Both the position numbers and the translations under genes were made by a program. Source: Alphaproteobacteria bacterium MarineAlpha10_Bin3 (GTDB lineage: Bacteria > Pseudomonadota > Alphaproteobacteria > UBA8366 > GCA-2717185). From it: DNA of 6,458 bases. This document shows positions 1 through 5,533 of this stretch, piece after piece. Positions within the stretch are counted from its first letter, which is position 1; each line of letters opens with the position of its first letter. Location: assembly GCA_002937525.1 (NCBI GenBank), contig PTKA01000086.1:1-6458 (forward strand), given 5' to 3'. The notes below the pieces were generated by a model that did no database searches, was not told where the DNA came from, and saw nothing but the letters and a program-made list of their open reading frames with translations.

Positions 1-393
1 GCTTTGCGCGGCGGCTGGCTGCATACCGGCGATCTTGGCGTCATGCACGCCGACGGGTACATCGAAATCAAGGACCGGGCCAAGGACATCATCATATCGG
101 GCGGCGAAAACATCTCGAGTTTGGAAGTCGAGGAGGCGCTATACCGCCATCCCCAGATCATGGAAGCCGCCGTGGTCGCGGCGCCGCATGAAAAATGGGG
201 CGAGACGCCCTGCGCCTTCGTGTCGCTGAAACCGGATGCAAGCGCGGTTTCGCAGGCCGATATCATCGCCTTTTGCCGTGAAAATCTGGCCCATTTCAAA
301 TGCCCGACCCGCGTCGTCTTCGGGCCGCTGGCCAAGACCTCGACCGGGAAAATTCAAAAGTTTCTGCTCCGCGAGCGGGCCAGGAACGCATGA
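1..393 (+). CDS. AMP-forming acyl-CoA synthetase (ligase), C-terminal part; 5' end outside window
   Basis: This is the last 130 codons of an ANL-superfamily acid:CoA ligase, which activates a carboxylic acid with ATP to an acyl-adenylate and then transfers it to CoA in the cytoplasm. The reading frame is open from the first base and ends at TGA 391-393. Counting the first codon as residue 1, the visible motifs are WLHTGDLG (6-13), the hinge and C-domain signature [21 protein letters not shown] (19-39, hinge near D25/R26), and the C-terminal TSTGKIQKF with the adenylation lysine at K117. These are the usual C-terminal ligase elements, and a full family member has about 500-550 residues, so roughly three quarters lies upstream. 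The stop overlaps the start of the SDR gene (ATGA), indicating translational coupling in one operon. The N-terminal substrate pocket is outside the window, so chain length or substrate type cannot be called. Confidence 0.95.
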   Translation, partial: ALRGGWLHTGDLGVMHADGYIEIKDRAKDIIISGGENISSLEVEEALYRHPQIMEAAVVAAPHEKWGETPCAFVSLKPDASAVSQADIIAFCRENLAHFKCPTRVVFGPLAKTSTGKIQKFLLRERARNA

Positions 394-1157
394 TTCAAAA
401 ACCTCTCGACGGCCGCGCGGTACTGGTCACCGGCGCGTCCAGCGGGCTTGGCCGGCACTTCGCCGTGACGTTGGCCGGGGCCGGGGCCAGGGTCGCGGTC
501 GCCGCGCGGCGCCGCGACAGATTGGACGATGTGGTGGCGCAAATCGCCGGTTCCGGCGGTCACGCGGTGGCGGTTTCGCTGGACGTGCAGGACCCGCAAA
601 GCGTGCGCGACGCGGTCGCCGCCGCCGTGCGCGAGTTTGGCGCGATAAACATCCTGGTGAACAATGCCGGCATTACCGCGCCCAAGCCGGCGCTGGATAT
701 CGACGAGGCCGACTGGGAAGCCGTCCTGGGCACCAATCTGACCGGCGCCTGGCGGGTGGCGACGCAAACCGCGCGCCATATGGTGCGCGTCGGCGACGGC
801 GGCGCCATCGTCAATATCGCCTCGATCCTGGGCCATGGCGGGGTAACGCGGCAGCTTTCGAGTTACGCCATCAGCAAGGCCGCCGTGGTGACGATGACCA
901 AGGCGCTGGCGCTGGACCTTGCGCGCGACAATATCCGGGTCAACGCAATCGCGCCGGGCTATATTGAAACCGATTTTAACCGGGCGTTTTTCGCCAGCGA
1001 CGCCGGCAAGGCGATGATCGCGCGTATCCCGCAACGGCGGCTGGGGCTGGCCAGCGATCTGGACGCGATCTTGCTGTTGCTGGCGGGCGACGGGTCGGCG
1101 TTCATGACCGGCAGCATCGTCACCGTTGACGGCGGCCATGGCCTCGCCATCGCGTAA
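390..1157 (+). CDS. short-chain dehydrogenase/reductase (SDR), FabG-like
   Basis: This encodes a 255-residue classical SDR, a cytoplasmic NAD(P)-dependent oxidoreductase, at the normal length for the family. The Rossmann nucleotide motif TGASSGLG lies at residues 14-21, NNAG at 91-94 and the catalytic-tetrad Asn at N116. The likely catalytic Ser is S145 (in IVNIAS), followed by Y159-AIS-K163 (YxxxK) and the APG motif at 188-190. A run of arginines after the second beta-strand (R40-R42) would suit NADP(H), but this is only suggestive. The frame stays open upstream to 300, but ATG 390 is chosen because it gives the standard SDR N-terminus, has AGGA at 382-385, and overlaps the ligase stop in a 4-nt ATGA. 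Between a ligase and an acyl-CoA dehydrogenase it probably oxidises a hydroxyacyl-CoA or reduces a ketoacyl-CoA; the substrate is unknown. Its class is certain, its specificity is not. Confidence 0.94.
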   Translation: MIQKPLDGRAVLVTGASSGLGRHFAVTLAGAGARVAVAARRRDRLDDVVAQIAGSGGHAVAVSLDVQDPQSVRDAVAAAVREFGAINILVNNAGITAPKPALDIDEADWEAVLGTNLTGAWRVATQTARHMVRVGDGGAIVNIASILGHGGVTRQLSSYAISKAAVVTMTKALALDLARDNIRVNAIAPGYIETDFNRAFFASDAGKAMIARIPQRRLGLASDLDAILLLLAGDGSAFMTGSIVTVDGGHGLAIA

Positions 1158-1180
1158 AATAATTTCTGGAGACCATTAAG

Positions 1181-2377
1181 ATGGATTTCACGCTGTCGCC
1201 TGAAGCCGAGGAAATGCGGCTGCGCATCAAGGCGTTCGTCGATACCCATATCATCCCCCTGGAAGCGGACCGTTCGAACTACGACGAACATGAAAACATC
1301 GCCGAGGAGCCGCTCGGGCCGCTCAAGGCGATGGCCAAGAAGGAGGGGATCTGGTCGCTGTCGCTGCCGGTCGAGGATGGCGGGCTGGGTTTCAGCGTCG
1401 TCGATATCGCCCCGTGCTACGAGGAGATGAACCGGTCGATTTTCGGCCCGGTCTGCTTCAACGCATCGGCGCCCGACGATGGCAATATGCGGATACTGAG
1501 CCAGGTCGCCCGGCCCGATCAGAAGGACAAGTGGCTGCGGCCGATTGCCAATGGCGATGTCCGTTCGTCATTCATCATGACCGAACCGATGCCGGGTGCC
1601 GGGTCCGATCCAAGCGTCATGCGCACCACGGCGGTCAAGCACGGCGATAAATGGATCGTCCATGGCACCAAATGGTTCATTACCGGCGCCGCCGTGGCGA
1701 AGCATTTCATTCTGCTTGCCCGGACCTCGGACGATGCCAGGCGCGGCCTGACTGCGTTCATGTTTCACGCCGACCAGCCCGGCTGGCGCATCACCCGGCG
1801 GATACCGATCATGGGCCCCGAAGAACATGGCGGCCATTGCGAACTCGAATTCGACGGCCTGGAAATTCCCGACGAGGACCGGCTGATGGCGGTCGGCGAG
1901 GGGCTGAAGCTGACCCAGATTCGGCTTGGCACCGCCCGGCTGACCCATTGTATGCGCTGGCTGGGCCTGTCGCGCCGGGCGATGGAAATCGCCCGCGATT
2001 ACGTTGTGCAGCGGGTCAGCTTCGGCGAAACGCTGGCGTCGCATGAAGGGGTGCAATGGATGCTGGGCGACGTGGCGATGGCGATCGAGGTCGGCCGCCT
2101 GCTGACCATGCGGGCCGCCCGGCGGCTCGACGAAGGCGATTTCGCCCGCAAGGAAGTGTCGATGGCGAAGATCCAGGTTGCCGACACGCTGCATCAGGCG
2201 GTCGATACCGCGATCCAGCTCAACGGCGCGCGCGGCTATTCCAAGGACACGGTGCTGGAATGGATCTACCGCTATGCCCGCCAGGCGCGGCTTGTCGATG
2301 GCGCGTCAGAAGTACACAAGATGGTGCTGGCCCGGAACTATCTGAACGAAGGCAATGATTTCTGGTCTTGGCGTTAG
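1181..2377 (+). CDS. acyl-CoA dehydrogenase, ACAD10/ACAD11-like
   Basis: This encodes a 398-residue FAD-dependent acyl-CoA dehydrogenase, which introduces an alpha,beta double bond into an acyl-CoA and passes electrons to ETF. It has the complete family fold: N-terminal helical domain (about 1-125), central beta domain with the FAD motif IMTEP (132-136) and KWFITGA (164-170), and C-terminal helical domain with RVSFG (278-282), QLNGARGYS (346-354) and the terminal VDGASEVHK (372-380). IPIMGPEEHGGHCELEF (209-225), the W361-containing helix and the GASEVHK ending resemble the ACAD10/11 group rather than short- or medium-chain enzymes. The residue aligned with the catalytic Glu of medium-chain enzymes (the E of YEGTSQ) is D373 here. 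ATG 1181 has GGAG at 1168-1171, 9 nt upstream. The 23-nt gap from the SDR gene supports one operon, of which this is the last gene; the next gene is convergent. The substrate is unassigned. Confidence 0.95.
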   Translation: MDFTLSPEAEEMRLRIKAFVDTHIIPLEADRSNYDEHENIAEEPLGPLKAMAKKEGIWSLSLPVEDGGLGFSVVDIAPCYEEMNRSIFGPVCFNASAPDDGNMRILSQVARPDQKDKWLRPIANGDVRSSFIMTEPMPGAGSDPSVMRTTAVKHGDKWIVHGTKWFITGAAVAKHFILLARTSDDARRGLTAFMFHADQPGWRITRRIPIMGPEEHGGHCELEFDGLEIPDEDRLMAVGEGLKLTQIRLGTARLTHCMRWLGLSRRAMEIARDYVVQRVSFGETLASHEGVQWMLGDVAMAIEVGRLLTMRAARRLDEGDFARKEVSMAKIQVADTLHQAVDTAIQLNGARGYSKDTVLEWIYRYARQARLVDGASEVHKMVLARNYLNEGNDFWSWR

Positions 2378-2429
2378 CGCAAATCTCGAGCGAACCGTTC
2401 GCGACGACGTATTTGTTCGGTAAAAACCA
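2378..2429. other. convergent intergenic gap between ACAD and PLP-enzyme genes
   Basis: Only 52 nt separate two convergent stops. The gap contains a short inverted repeat, GCGAA (2390-2394) and TTCGC (2398-2402), with a 3-nt loop. There is no run of T on either strand immediately after it, so it is not a convincing intrinsic terminator, although it could act weakly in both directions. Confidence 0.4.
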
Positions 2430-3551
2430 TCACCACCCGTTGACGCGGTCCCATTCATCGACGATTTTGGCGCCTTCGACGACGTGATAGCGGTCATGGC
2501 CGGCGGCCGTGATGCAGGCGTGGTTGGGCAATATGCGGACCTTCGCGCCAATCGGCAGCCTGTCGTAAAGCGCATCGTCGTTGACCGGAACGATGCCGTG
2601 TTCCTGGCTGACCTTGGCGACATGAAGGCCGTATAGCGGTTGCATGGAATGCAGATCGCACAGCGCGCCATAGCCGGTTTGCGGCCAGCGCGCATTGGCG
2701 CTGATATCCTTCGACAGGGCCAGCGCGCCGGCATCCAGGACGATCTGCCCGACATGCCGGTTATGGCCAATCACGCTGGCCAGCACGCTGAGCGCCAGAT
2801 CTTCGCGCCGGCACACCTCGCGGGCGAGCTGGTCGAGGTCGAAAAAGACGAACACGCCCGGCCGCATCTCGCTCAGCCCTTCATAGGATTCGCCGTGGAT
2901 CGCGGTCGGCGTCGATCCGGCGCTGACGATGGGGCAGGGCAGCCCGGCGCCGCGCAACCGTTGCGCAGCACCAATGACCGCTGTGCGTTCCTCGCGCGCG
3001 GCTTGTTTGATCCCTTCGATGTCCGTGGCGAGGTAGGAATGGCCGCCATGGGTCAGCACGCCGCATAACGCTGCATTGTGCGCGCCGTCGATGATCCGCG
3101 CGACCGCGATCAATTGCGGGCTGTCGGGCAGCAAGCCGGTGCGGGCGTCGCCGCAATCGATTTCGATCAGGACCTTGAACCGCGCCGGGCCTTCGAAGGC
3201 GGCGATGGCCCGGGCGGCGTCCATATTATCGGTGAGTATCTTCAGATCTGCGCCGCGCGCCATCAAATCGGCCGCCGCCGGCAGCTTCCCGGCGACGATC
3301 CCGACCGCATAGGTGATATCGCAAAACCCGTGACCGAGAAAATAGGCCGCTTCGGCCAACGTCGATACCGTGATGCCGCCGGCCTGACCGGCCACCGCAA
3401 GGGCCGCCACTTGCGCCGATTTGGCGGTTTTCAGATGCGGCCGCAAAGCCACGCCATGCGCCGCCATGCGCGCGCCCATCCGCTCGATGTTGCGGGTGAC
3501 AATCGCGCGATCCACGATCAGTGCGGGCGTGGTCAGTCGGTCGAGTTCCAT
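2430..3551 (-). CDS. PLP-dependent enzyme of the D-threonine aldolase / D-serine dehydratase (DSD1) family
   Basis: This encodes 373 residues with an alanine-racemase-like PLP barrel at the N-terminus and the DSD1/D-threonine aldolase C-terminal beta domain, a usual length for the family. Members cleave or dehydrate D-3-hydroxy amino acids using PLP and a divalent metal. The PLP lysine is K41 in RPHLKTAK (37-44). Other conserved pieces are HGGHSY (168-173), SAGSTPT (210-216) and EMRPG (228-232). The metal site appears as PNHAC (342-346), H344 plus C346. As I recall, an HxC pair is the zinc site of eukaryotic-type D-serine dehydratase, whereas D-threonine aldolase has HxD, so dehydratase or an uncharacterised specificity is favoured. 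The frame is open far upstream, but the family N-terminus (MELDRLTTPALIVD) begins at the ATG whose complement is 3549-3551, with GGAG at 3561-3558 and 6-nt spacing. It is convergent with the ACAD gene and divergent from the small coiled-coil gene. Confidence 0.92.
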   Translation of the reverse strand: MELDRLTTPALIVDRAIVTRNIERMGARMAAHGVALRPHLKTAKSAQVAALAVAGQAGGITVSTLAEAAYFLGHGFCDITYAVGIVAGKLPAAADLMARGADLKILTDNMDAARAIAAFEGPARFKVLIEIDCGDARTGLLPDSPQLIAVARIIDGAHNAALCGVLTHGGHSYLATDIEGIKQAAREERTAVIGAAQRLRGAGLPCPIVSAGSTPTAIHGESYEGLSEMRPGVFVFFDLDQLAREVCRREDLALSVLASVIGHNRHVGQIVLDAGALALSKDISANARWPQTGYGALCDLHSMQPLYGLHVAKVSQEHGIVPVNDDALYDRLPIGAKVRILPNHACITAAGHDRYHVVEGAKIVDEWDRVNGW

Positions 3552-3594
3552 TGCGTTCTCCGTGCCGTCCGCCGGGGATGAATGCCCAGTGATG

Positions 3595-3653
3595 GAAAAT
3601 CCATGATATACTGCGTAATCTTTGTCATGCGGGGGATTTTCGTCATGGATTTT
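3595..3653. repeat. three GGATTTT elements in the divergent region, two forming an 11-bp perfect inverted repeat
   Basis: AAAATCCATGA at 3596-3606 is the exact reverse complement of TCATGGATTTT at 3643-3653, with 36 nt between the arms. A third copy of the core GGATTTT lies at 3634-3640, in the same orientation as the right arm and 13 bp from it. The elements flank the predicted promoter, and the middle copy overlaps the ribosome-binding GGGGGA. This arrangement could be an operator for a regulator of one or both divergent genes. The right arm also contains the first codons of the small gene, so part of the match is coding sequence and chance cannot be excluded. Confidence 0.45.
3604..3612 (+). 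promoter_or_regulatory. predicted extended -10 promoter for the small coiled-coil gene
   Basis: TG-A-TATACT (TG at 3604-3605, hexamer 3607-3612) matches the extended -10 consensus. I see no -35 hexamer at 16-18 nt upstream, which extended -10 promoters can tolerate. Transcription would begin near 3619, leaving a leader of about 25 nt with GGGGGA at 3631-3636. This placement also argues against translation from the upstream in-frame ATGs at 3582 and 3603. The complementary strand of the same box reads TATATC and could contribute to a divergent promoter for the PLP gene, with weaker support. Confidence 0.5.
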
Positions 3654-3995
3654 GGCGGCACGCTTGCCATCGTGAATCTGGCGGGGCTGGTTATCGTGGG
3701 CTTCATGTGCTGGATGAGCCTCGGTTCGATGAAGCAGCAGATGATGGGTCTGATGAGCCGGGAGCTGGCCGAAGTTCGCCGCCAGATGCGCAACACGCTC
3801 GATAAGTCCAACCGGCAGGACGACCAGATCGCCAGCAATCACGAAAAAATTCAGCGGCTCGAAGTCAATATCGCCAGCATACAGGATGAGTTGGAAGCAA
3901 TGAGCCGGAAACTCGCCGCATTGCTGCCGCCGGTACTGGACGAAGACGCGGCCGAGAGTGAACTCGTGCCGCCTTCGGAGCAACGCCATTTGTGA
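3645..3995 (+). CDS. small membrane-anchored coiled-coil protein, function unknown
   Basis: I do not recognise this 116-residue protein. It has a single hydrophobic segment at about residues 6-26 (TLAIVNLAGLVIVGFMCWM), then a charged heptad-like stretch at about 30-93, rich in Q, M, E, K and R with regularly spaced I/L/M, which looks like a continuous coiled coil. The tail (94-116) is acidic and proline-containing. The likely arrangement is one N-terminal membrane anchor with a helical rod on one side of the inner membrane. The frame is open to ATG 3582, with other ATGs at 3603 and 3627. ATG 3645 is preferred because GGGGGA (3631-3636) sits 8 nt upstream and the predicted promoter at 3604-3612 would otherwise lie inside the gene. 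It is divergent from the PLP enzyme and 161 nt upstream of the cyclase, with no obvious functional tie to either. Coding is supported by composition and the coherent TM/coiled-coil pattern, not by a known family. Confidence 0.7.
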   Translation: MDFGGTLAIVNLAGLVIVGFMCWMSLGSMKQQMMGLMSRELAEVRRQMRNTLDKSNRQDDQIASNHEKIQRLEVNIASIQDELEAMSRKLAALLPPVLDEDAAESELVPPSEQRHL

Positions 3996-4156
3996 TGGAT
4001 TAGGGCTTGGGTGTCGGCTGTTGGGCGGCGATCGGAGGTGGCGCGGAGGTGGTCGGAACTTCTCTTATTAGCCAACAACCGACCTTCCGCCTCGGCGCAA
4101 CTCAGATAAATTCCGCCGCGCAGACCGTGAAACGACCACCTAACGGAGACTGGACC
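3996..4156. other. intergenic region with inverted and direct repeats before the cyclase gene
   Basis: These 161 nt carry no convincing gene. CGGAGGTGG occurs twice in tandem (4033-4041 and 4044-4052, 11-bp period). A 13-nt imperfect inverted repeat pairs 4013-4025 with 4071-4083 (11 of 13 positions complementary) around a 45-nt loop. An alternative, mutually exclusive pairing joins GGTCGG 4051-4056 with CCGACC 4079-4084. There is no T-tract for an intrinsic terminator. I see no good promoter hexamers, so the cyclase may have an unrecognised promoter here or be read through from the small gene. Confidence 0.45.
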
Positions 4157-4867
4157 ATGGAACGCCGACTCGCCGCTATCCTTGTCGCCGACATGGCGGG
4201 CTACAGCCGGCTTATGGAGCGGGATGAGGAGGGCGTGATACTGCGCCAGAAAGCCCACCGCCGGGAGATAATCGAACCCGAGATCGAGAACAACCGCGGG
4301 CACATCATAAAGACCACCGGCGACGGAATGCTGGTGGAGTTTGGCGCCGCTCAAGATGCCGTGCGGTGCGCAATTGACATCCAGACAGTGATGGCTGAGC
4401 GTGAAAGCGCGAATGCGGTCGATACCCGTATTATCTATCGCATCGGGATCAATCTTGGCGATGTCATTTTCGACGAAGGGGACGTCTTCGGCGATGGCGT
4501 GAACGTCGCATCGCGTCTGGAGGGACTCTCGGAGCCTGGCGGTGTGTGCGTATCGGACATCGTGCATCAGGCGGTCGGCGACCGTATCCGCGATCCCTTC
4601 CGCGATATGGGAAGTCAGCGCGTGAAGAACATCTCGCGGCCGATCCGGGTTTGGCAGTGGACGCCCGACGCGCCACCGGACGAGAAGGAACTTTCCGAAG
4701 TGGCGCACAGTCAGCGCGTTCGCTTCGCCACTGCACGCGACGGCGTTCAAATCGCGTGGGCGAGCATCGGTGAGGGGCGACCGGTCCTCAAGGCGCCCGG
4801 ACCCCGAGCAGCAGAAGCTGTTCGAGGTGCTGTCGGTGATGATTCGGGACGAATGGGGGTCTACTAA
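4157..4867 (+). CDS. class III adenylate cyclase; C-terminal hydrolase domain lost by internal deletion and frameshift
   Basis: This encodes a 236-residue product whose cyclase domain (about 1-170) looks intact and would make cAMP from ATP. The metal aspartates are D12 (LVADMAGYSRL) and D56 (TTGDGMLVEF). The adenine-selecting pair is K52 and D109, and the transition-state residues are N116 and R120 in GDGVNVASRLE. No signal peptide or membrane segment is seen, so it should be cytoplasmic. Residues 187-213 (RVRFATARDGVQIAWASIGEG onward) are the start of an alpha/beta-hydrolase domain commonly fused to such cyclases in Rhizobiales. After A213 the homology stops, and about 23 out-of-frame residues run to TAA 4865-4867. 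The rest of the hydrolase continues in another frame from about 4794-4800. ATG 4157 is chosen for GGAG at 4145-4148, 8 nt upstream, and for the family-typical MERRLAAILVADMAGYS start. The cyclase may still work alone; the gene as a two-domain enzyme is broken. Confidence 0.88.
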   Translation: MERRLAAILVADMAGYSRLMERDEEGVILRQKAHRREIIEPEIENNRGHIIKTTGDGMLVEFGAAQDAVRCAIDIQTVMAERESANAVDTRIIYRIGINLGDVIFDEGDVFGDGVNVASRLEGLSEPGGVCVSDIVHQAVGDRIRDPFRDMGSQRVKNISRPIRVWQWTPDAPPDEKELSEVAHSQRVRFATARDGVQIAWASIGEGRPVLKAPGPRAAEAVRGAVGDDSGRMGVY

Positions 4868-5231
4868 TCCCGTTTTCCGTCGCTTTTTCACCTCCAATTT
4901 CCTTCCCGACGCCGCGCCCGATGTCGCGGGAAAATTCGATGAACTCCAGCGCATCTCCACCAGCCCGGAGAACGCGCTCCGGCTGTGGAATATGAACGCC
5001 CGCATCGACGCGACCGAATTGGCGAAACGGGTTAGCGTCCCCACTTTGGTGCTTCACTGCACGGGTGACCATGTTGCGCCGCTTGAGGAGGGCCGCGGGA
5101 TCGCCAGGTTCATCGATGACGCGAGCTTCGTCGAACTGCCCGGAAACAACCATGTGATTTTGGAGGGGACACCGGCCTTCGATCAGTTCTTTGAGGCGGT
5201 GACGGCCTTTCTCGCAAAGCATAACCAATAG
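4794..5231 (+). pseudogene. remnant of the alpha/beta-hydrolase domain of the cyclase-hydrolase fusion
   Basis: In the frame +1 relative to the cyclase, an open stretch from about 4794 to TAG 5229-5231 encodes the C-terminal half of an alpha/beta-hydrolase. It starts at RPDPEQQKLFEV and continues with RDEWGSTNPVFRRFFTS, ELQRISTSPENALRL, PTLVLHCTGDHVAP (acid residue, D of GDHV) and PGNNHVILEG (catalytic His). The region that normally carries the oxyanion loop and the nucleophile-elbow serine (GxSxG) is absent, so it cannot be an active serine hydrolase. Compared with the fused architecture as I remember it, roughly 110-120 residues are missing between the cyclase-frame end at about 4795 and this point. 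A GTG at 4770 could open this frame, but no ribosome-binding site is evident. It is most simply the 3' part of the same gene; an assembly error remains possible. Confidence 0.8.
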
Positions 5232-5283
5232 CTGCAGCGCGCTCACCTCGAGAGGGCAGCCTGGGTTACCTTCGAATTCTCGC

Positions 5284-5299
5284 ACCGCCATCTGGCGGT
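5284..5299. promoter_or_regulatory. 16-bp perfect inverted repeat abutting a -35 box (possible operator)
   Basis: ACCGCCA (5284-5290) and TGGCGGT (5293-5299) are exact reverse complements separated by 2 nt. The right arm overlaps the first base of the upstream TTGACT -35 box. The short central spacing and the position suit a dimeric regulator contacting the -35 region. As RNA it would be a 6-bp tetraloop hairpin, but the T-run needed for a terminator is absent. The regulator is unknown. Confidence 0.5.
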
Positions 5300-5326
5300 T
5301 GACTTTGGCCAAAATATGTTTATATT
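5299..5326 (+). promoter_or_regulatory. predicted sigma70-type promoter P1 upstream of the CoA-transferase
   Basis: TTGACT (5299-5304) and TATATT (5321-5326) are separated by 16 nt, each close to consensus. The spacer contains the palindrome TTTGGCCAAA. The predicted start near 5333 leaves about 200 nt of leader before the ATG at 5534. Confidence 0.6.
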
Positions 5327-5347
5327 CCTTTTAAGGTTTTGTTCGGG

Positions 5348-5375
5348 TTGACCCTGCCGGGCGTAATGTTAATAC
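5348..5375 (+). promoter_or_regulatory. predicted sigma70-type promoter P2 with extended -10
   Basis: TTGACC (5348-5353) and TAATAC (5370-5375) are separated by 16 nt, with TG at 5367-5368 giving an extended -10. The palindrome ATACATGTAT (5372-5381) overlaps the -10 and would cover the start site near 5382. The leader would be about 150 nt. P1 and P2 lie in tandem, and either or both may be used. Confidence 0.55.
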
Positions 5376-5533
5376 ATGTATAGAGATGCTAAGGTAAAAA
5401 ACGTTTTGTTGCGGCGGTTGTAGGAAGGCAGGGTTTGCCGCCGGCCGCGAGTATTTGCGGCCTGTATCGACGATCACAATCGGTGACCTTCGAGATTGGC
5501 TAACAATCATTCCGTAATCATGAGGGAAAGAAA

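Larger units (their letters stand above)
5232..5533. other. 302-nt non-coding region with tandem promoters, palindromes and a long leader
   Basis: No credible gene is seen here. The stretch is visibly richer in A/T than its neighbours, especially 5300-5410. Apart from the two promoters and the operator-like repeat listed separately, it holds three 10-bp perfect palindromes: TTTGGCCAAA (5304-5313), ATACATGTAT (5372-5381) and AAAACGTTTT (5398-5407). The future leader can form hairpins CGGCGG/CCGCCG (5412-5417 with 5438-5443) and GGCCGC/GCGGCC (5443-5448 with 5457-5462, 8-nt loop), which share one base. AATCAT is repeated at 5505-5510 and 5516-5521. I recognise no riboswitch class. No T-tract terminator for the preceding gene is apparent. 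Confidence 0.6.

Noticed and set aside
236..967. Plus-strand open frame of 243 codons overlapping the ligase and SDR
   Set aside because: Out of frame with both real genes and extremely rich in Arg/Gly, as expected for an off-frame reading of GC-rich DNA.
354..1139. Minus-strand open frame of 261 codons opposite the SDR gene
   Set aside because: The plus strand has an unmistakable SDR. The minus frame is a repetitive R/G/H/A-rich translation without domains.
2390..2402. Hairpin between the convergent genes as a bidirectional terminator
   Set aside because: The stem is only 5 bp with a 3-nt loop and no T-run follows on either strand.
3552..3989. N-terminal extension of the PLP enzyme to a 519-codon frame
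   Set aside because: The extension has no homology features and lies antisense to the small gene. The internal ATG at 3551 has a good ribosome-binding site and the family-typical N-terminus.
3851..5044. Long minus-strand open frame (397 codons) opposite the cyclase, its junction and the small gene
   Set aside because: It lies antisense to recognisable cyclase and hydrolase motifs, has no family motifs and a composition typical of a GC-rich shadow frame.
4770..5231. Hydrolase remnant as an independent gene starting at GTG 4770
   Set aside because: No ribosome-binding site is visible, the first residues are not hydrolase-like, and the domain lacks its N-terminal half and nucleophile. It is better explained as the 3' part of a broken fusion.
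5474..5486. TCAC-N5-GTGA as a CRP/cAMP-receptor site, tempting because of the nearby cyclase
   Set aside because: The half-sites point the wrong way and the spacing is wrong: CRP sites are TGTGA-N6-TCACA. It is also downstream of both predicted promoters.
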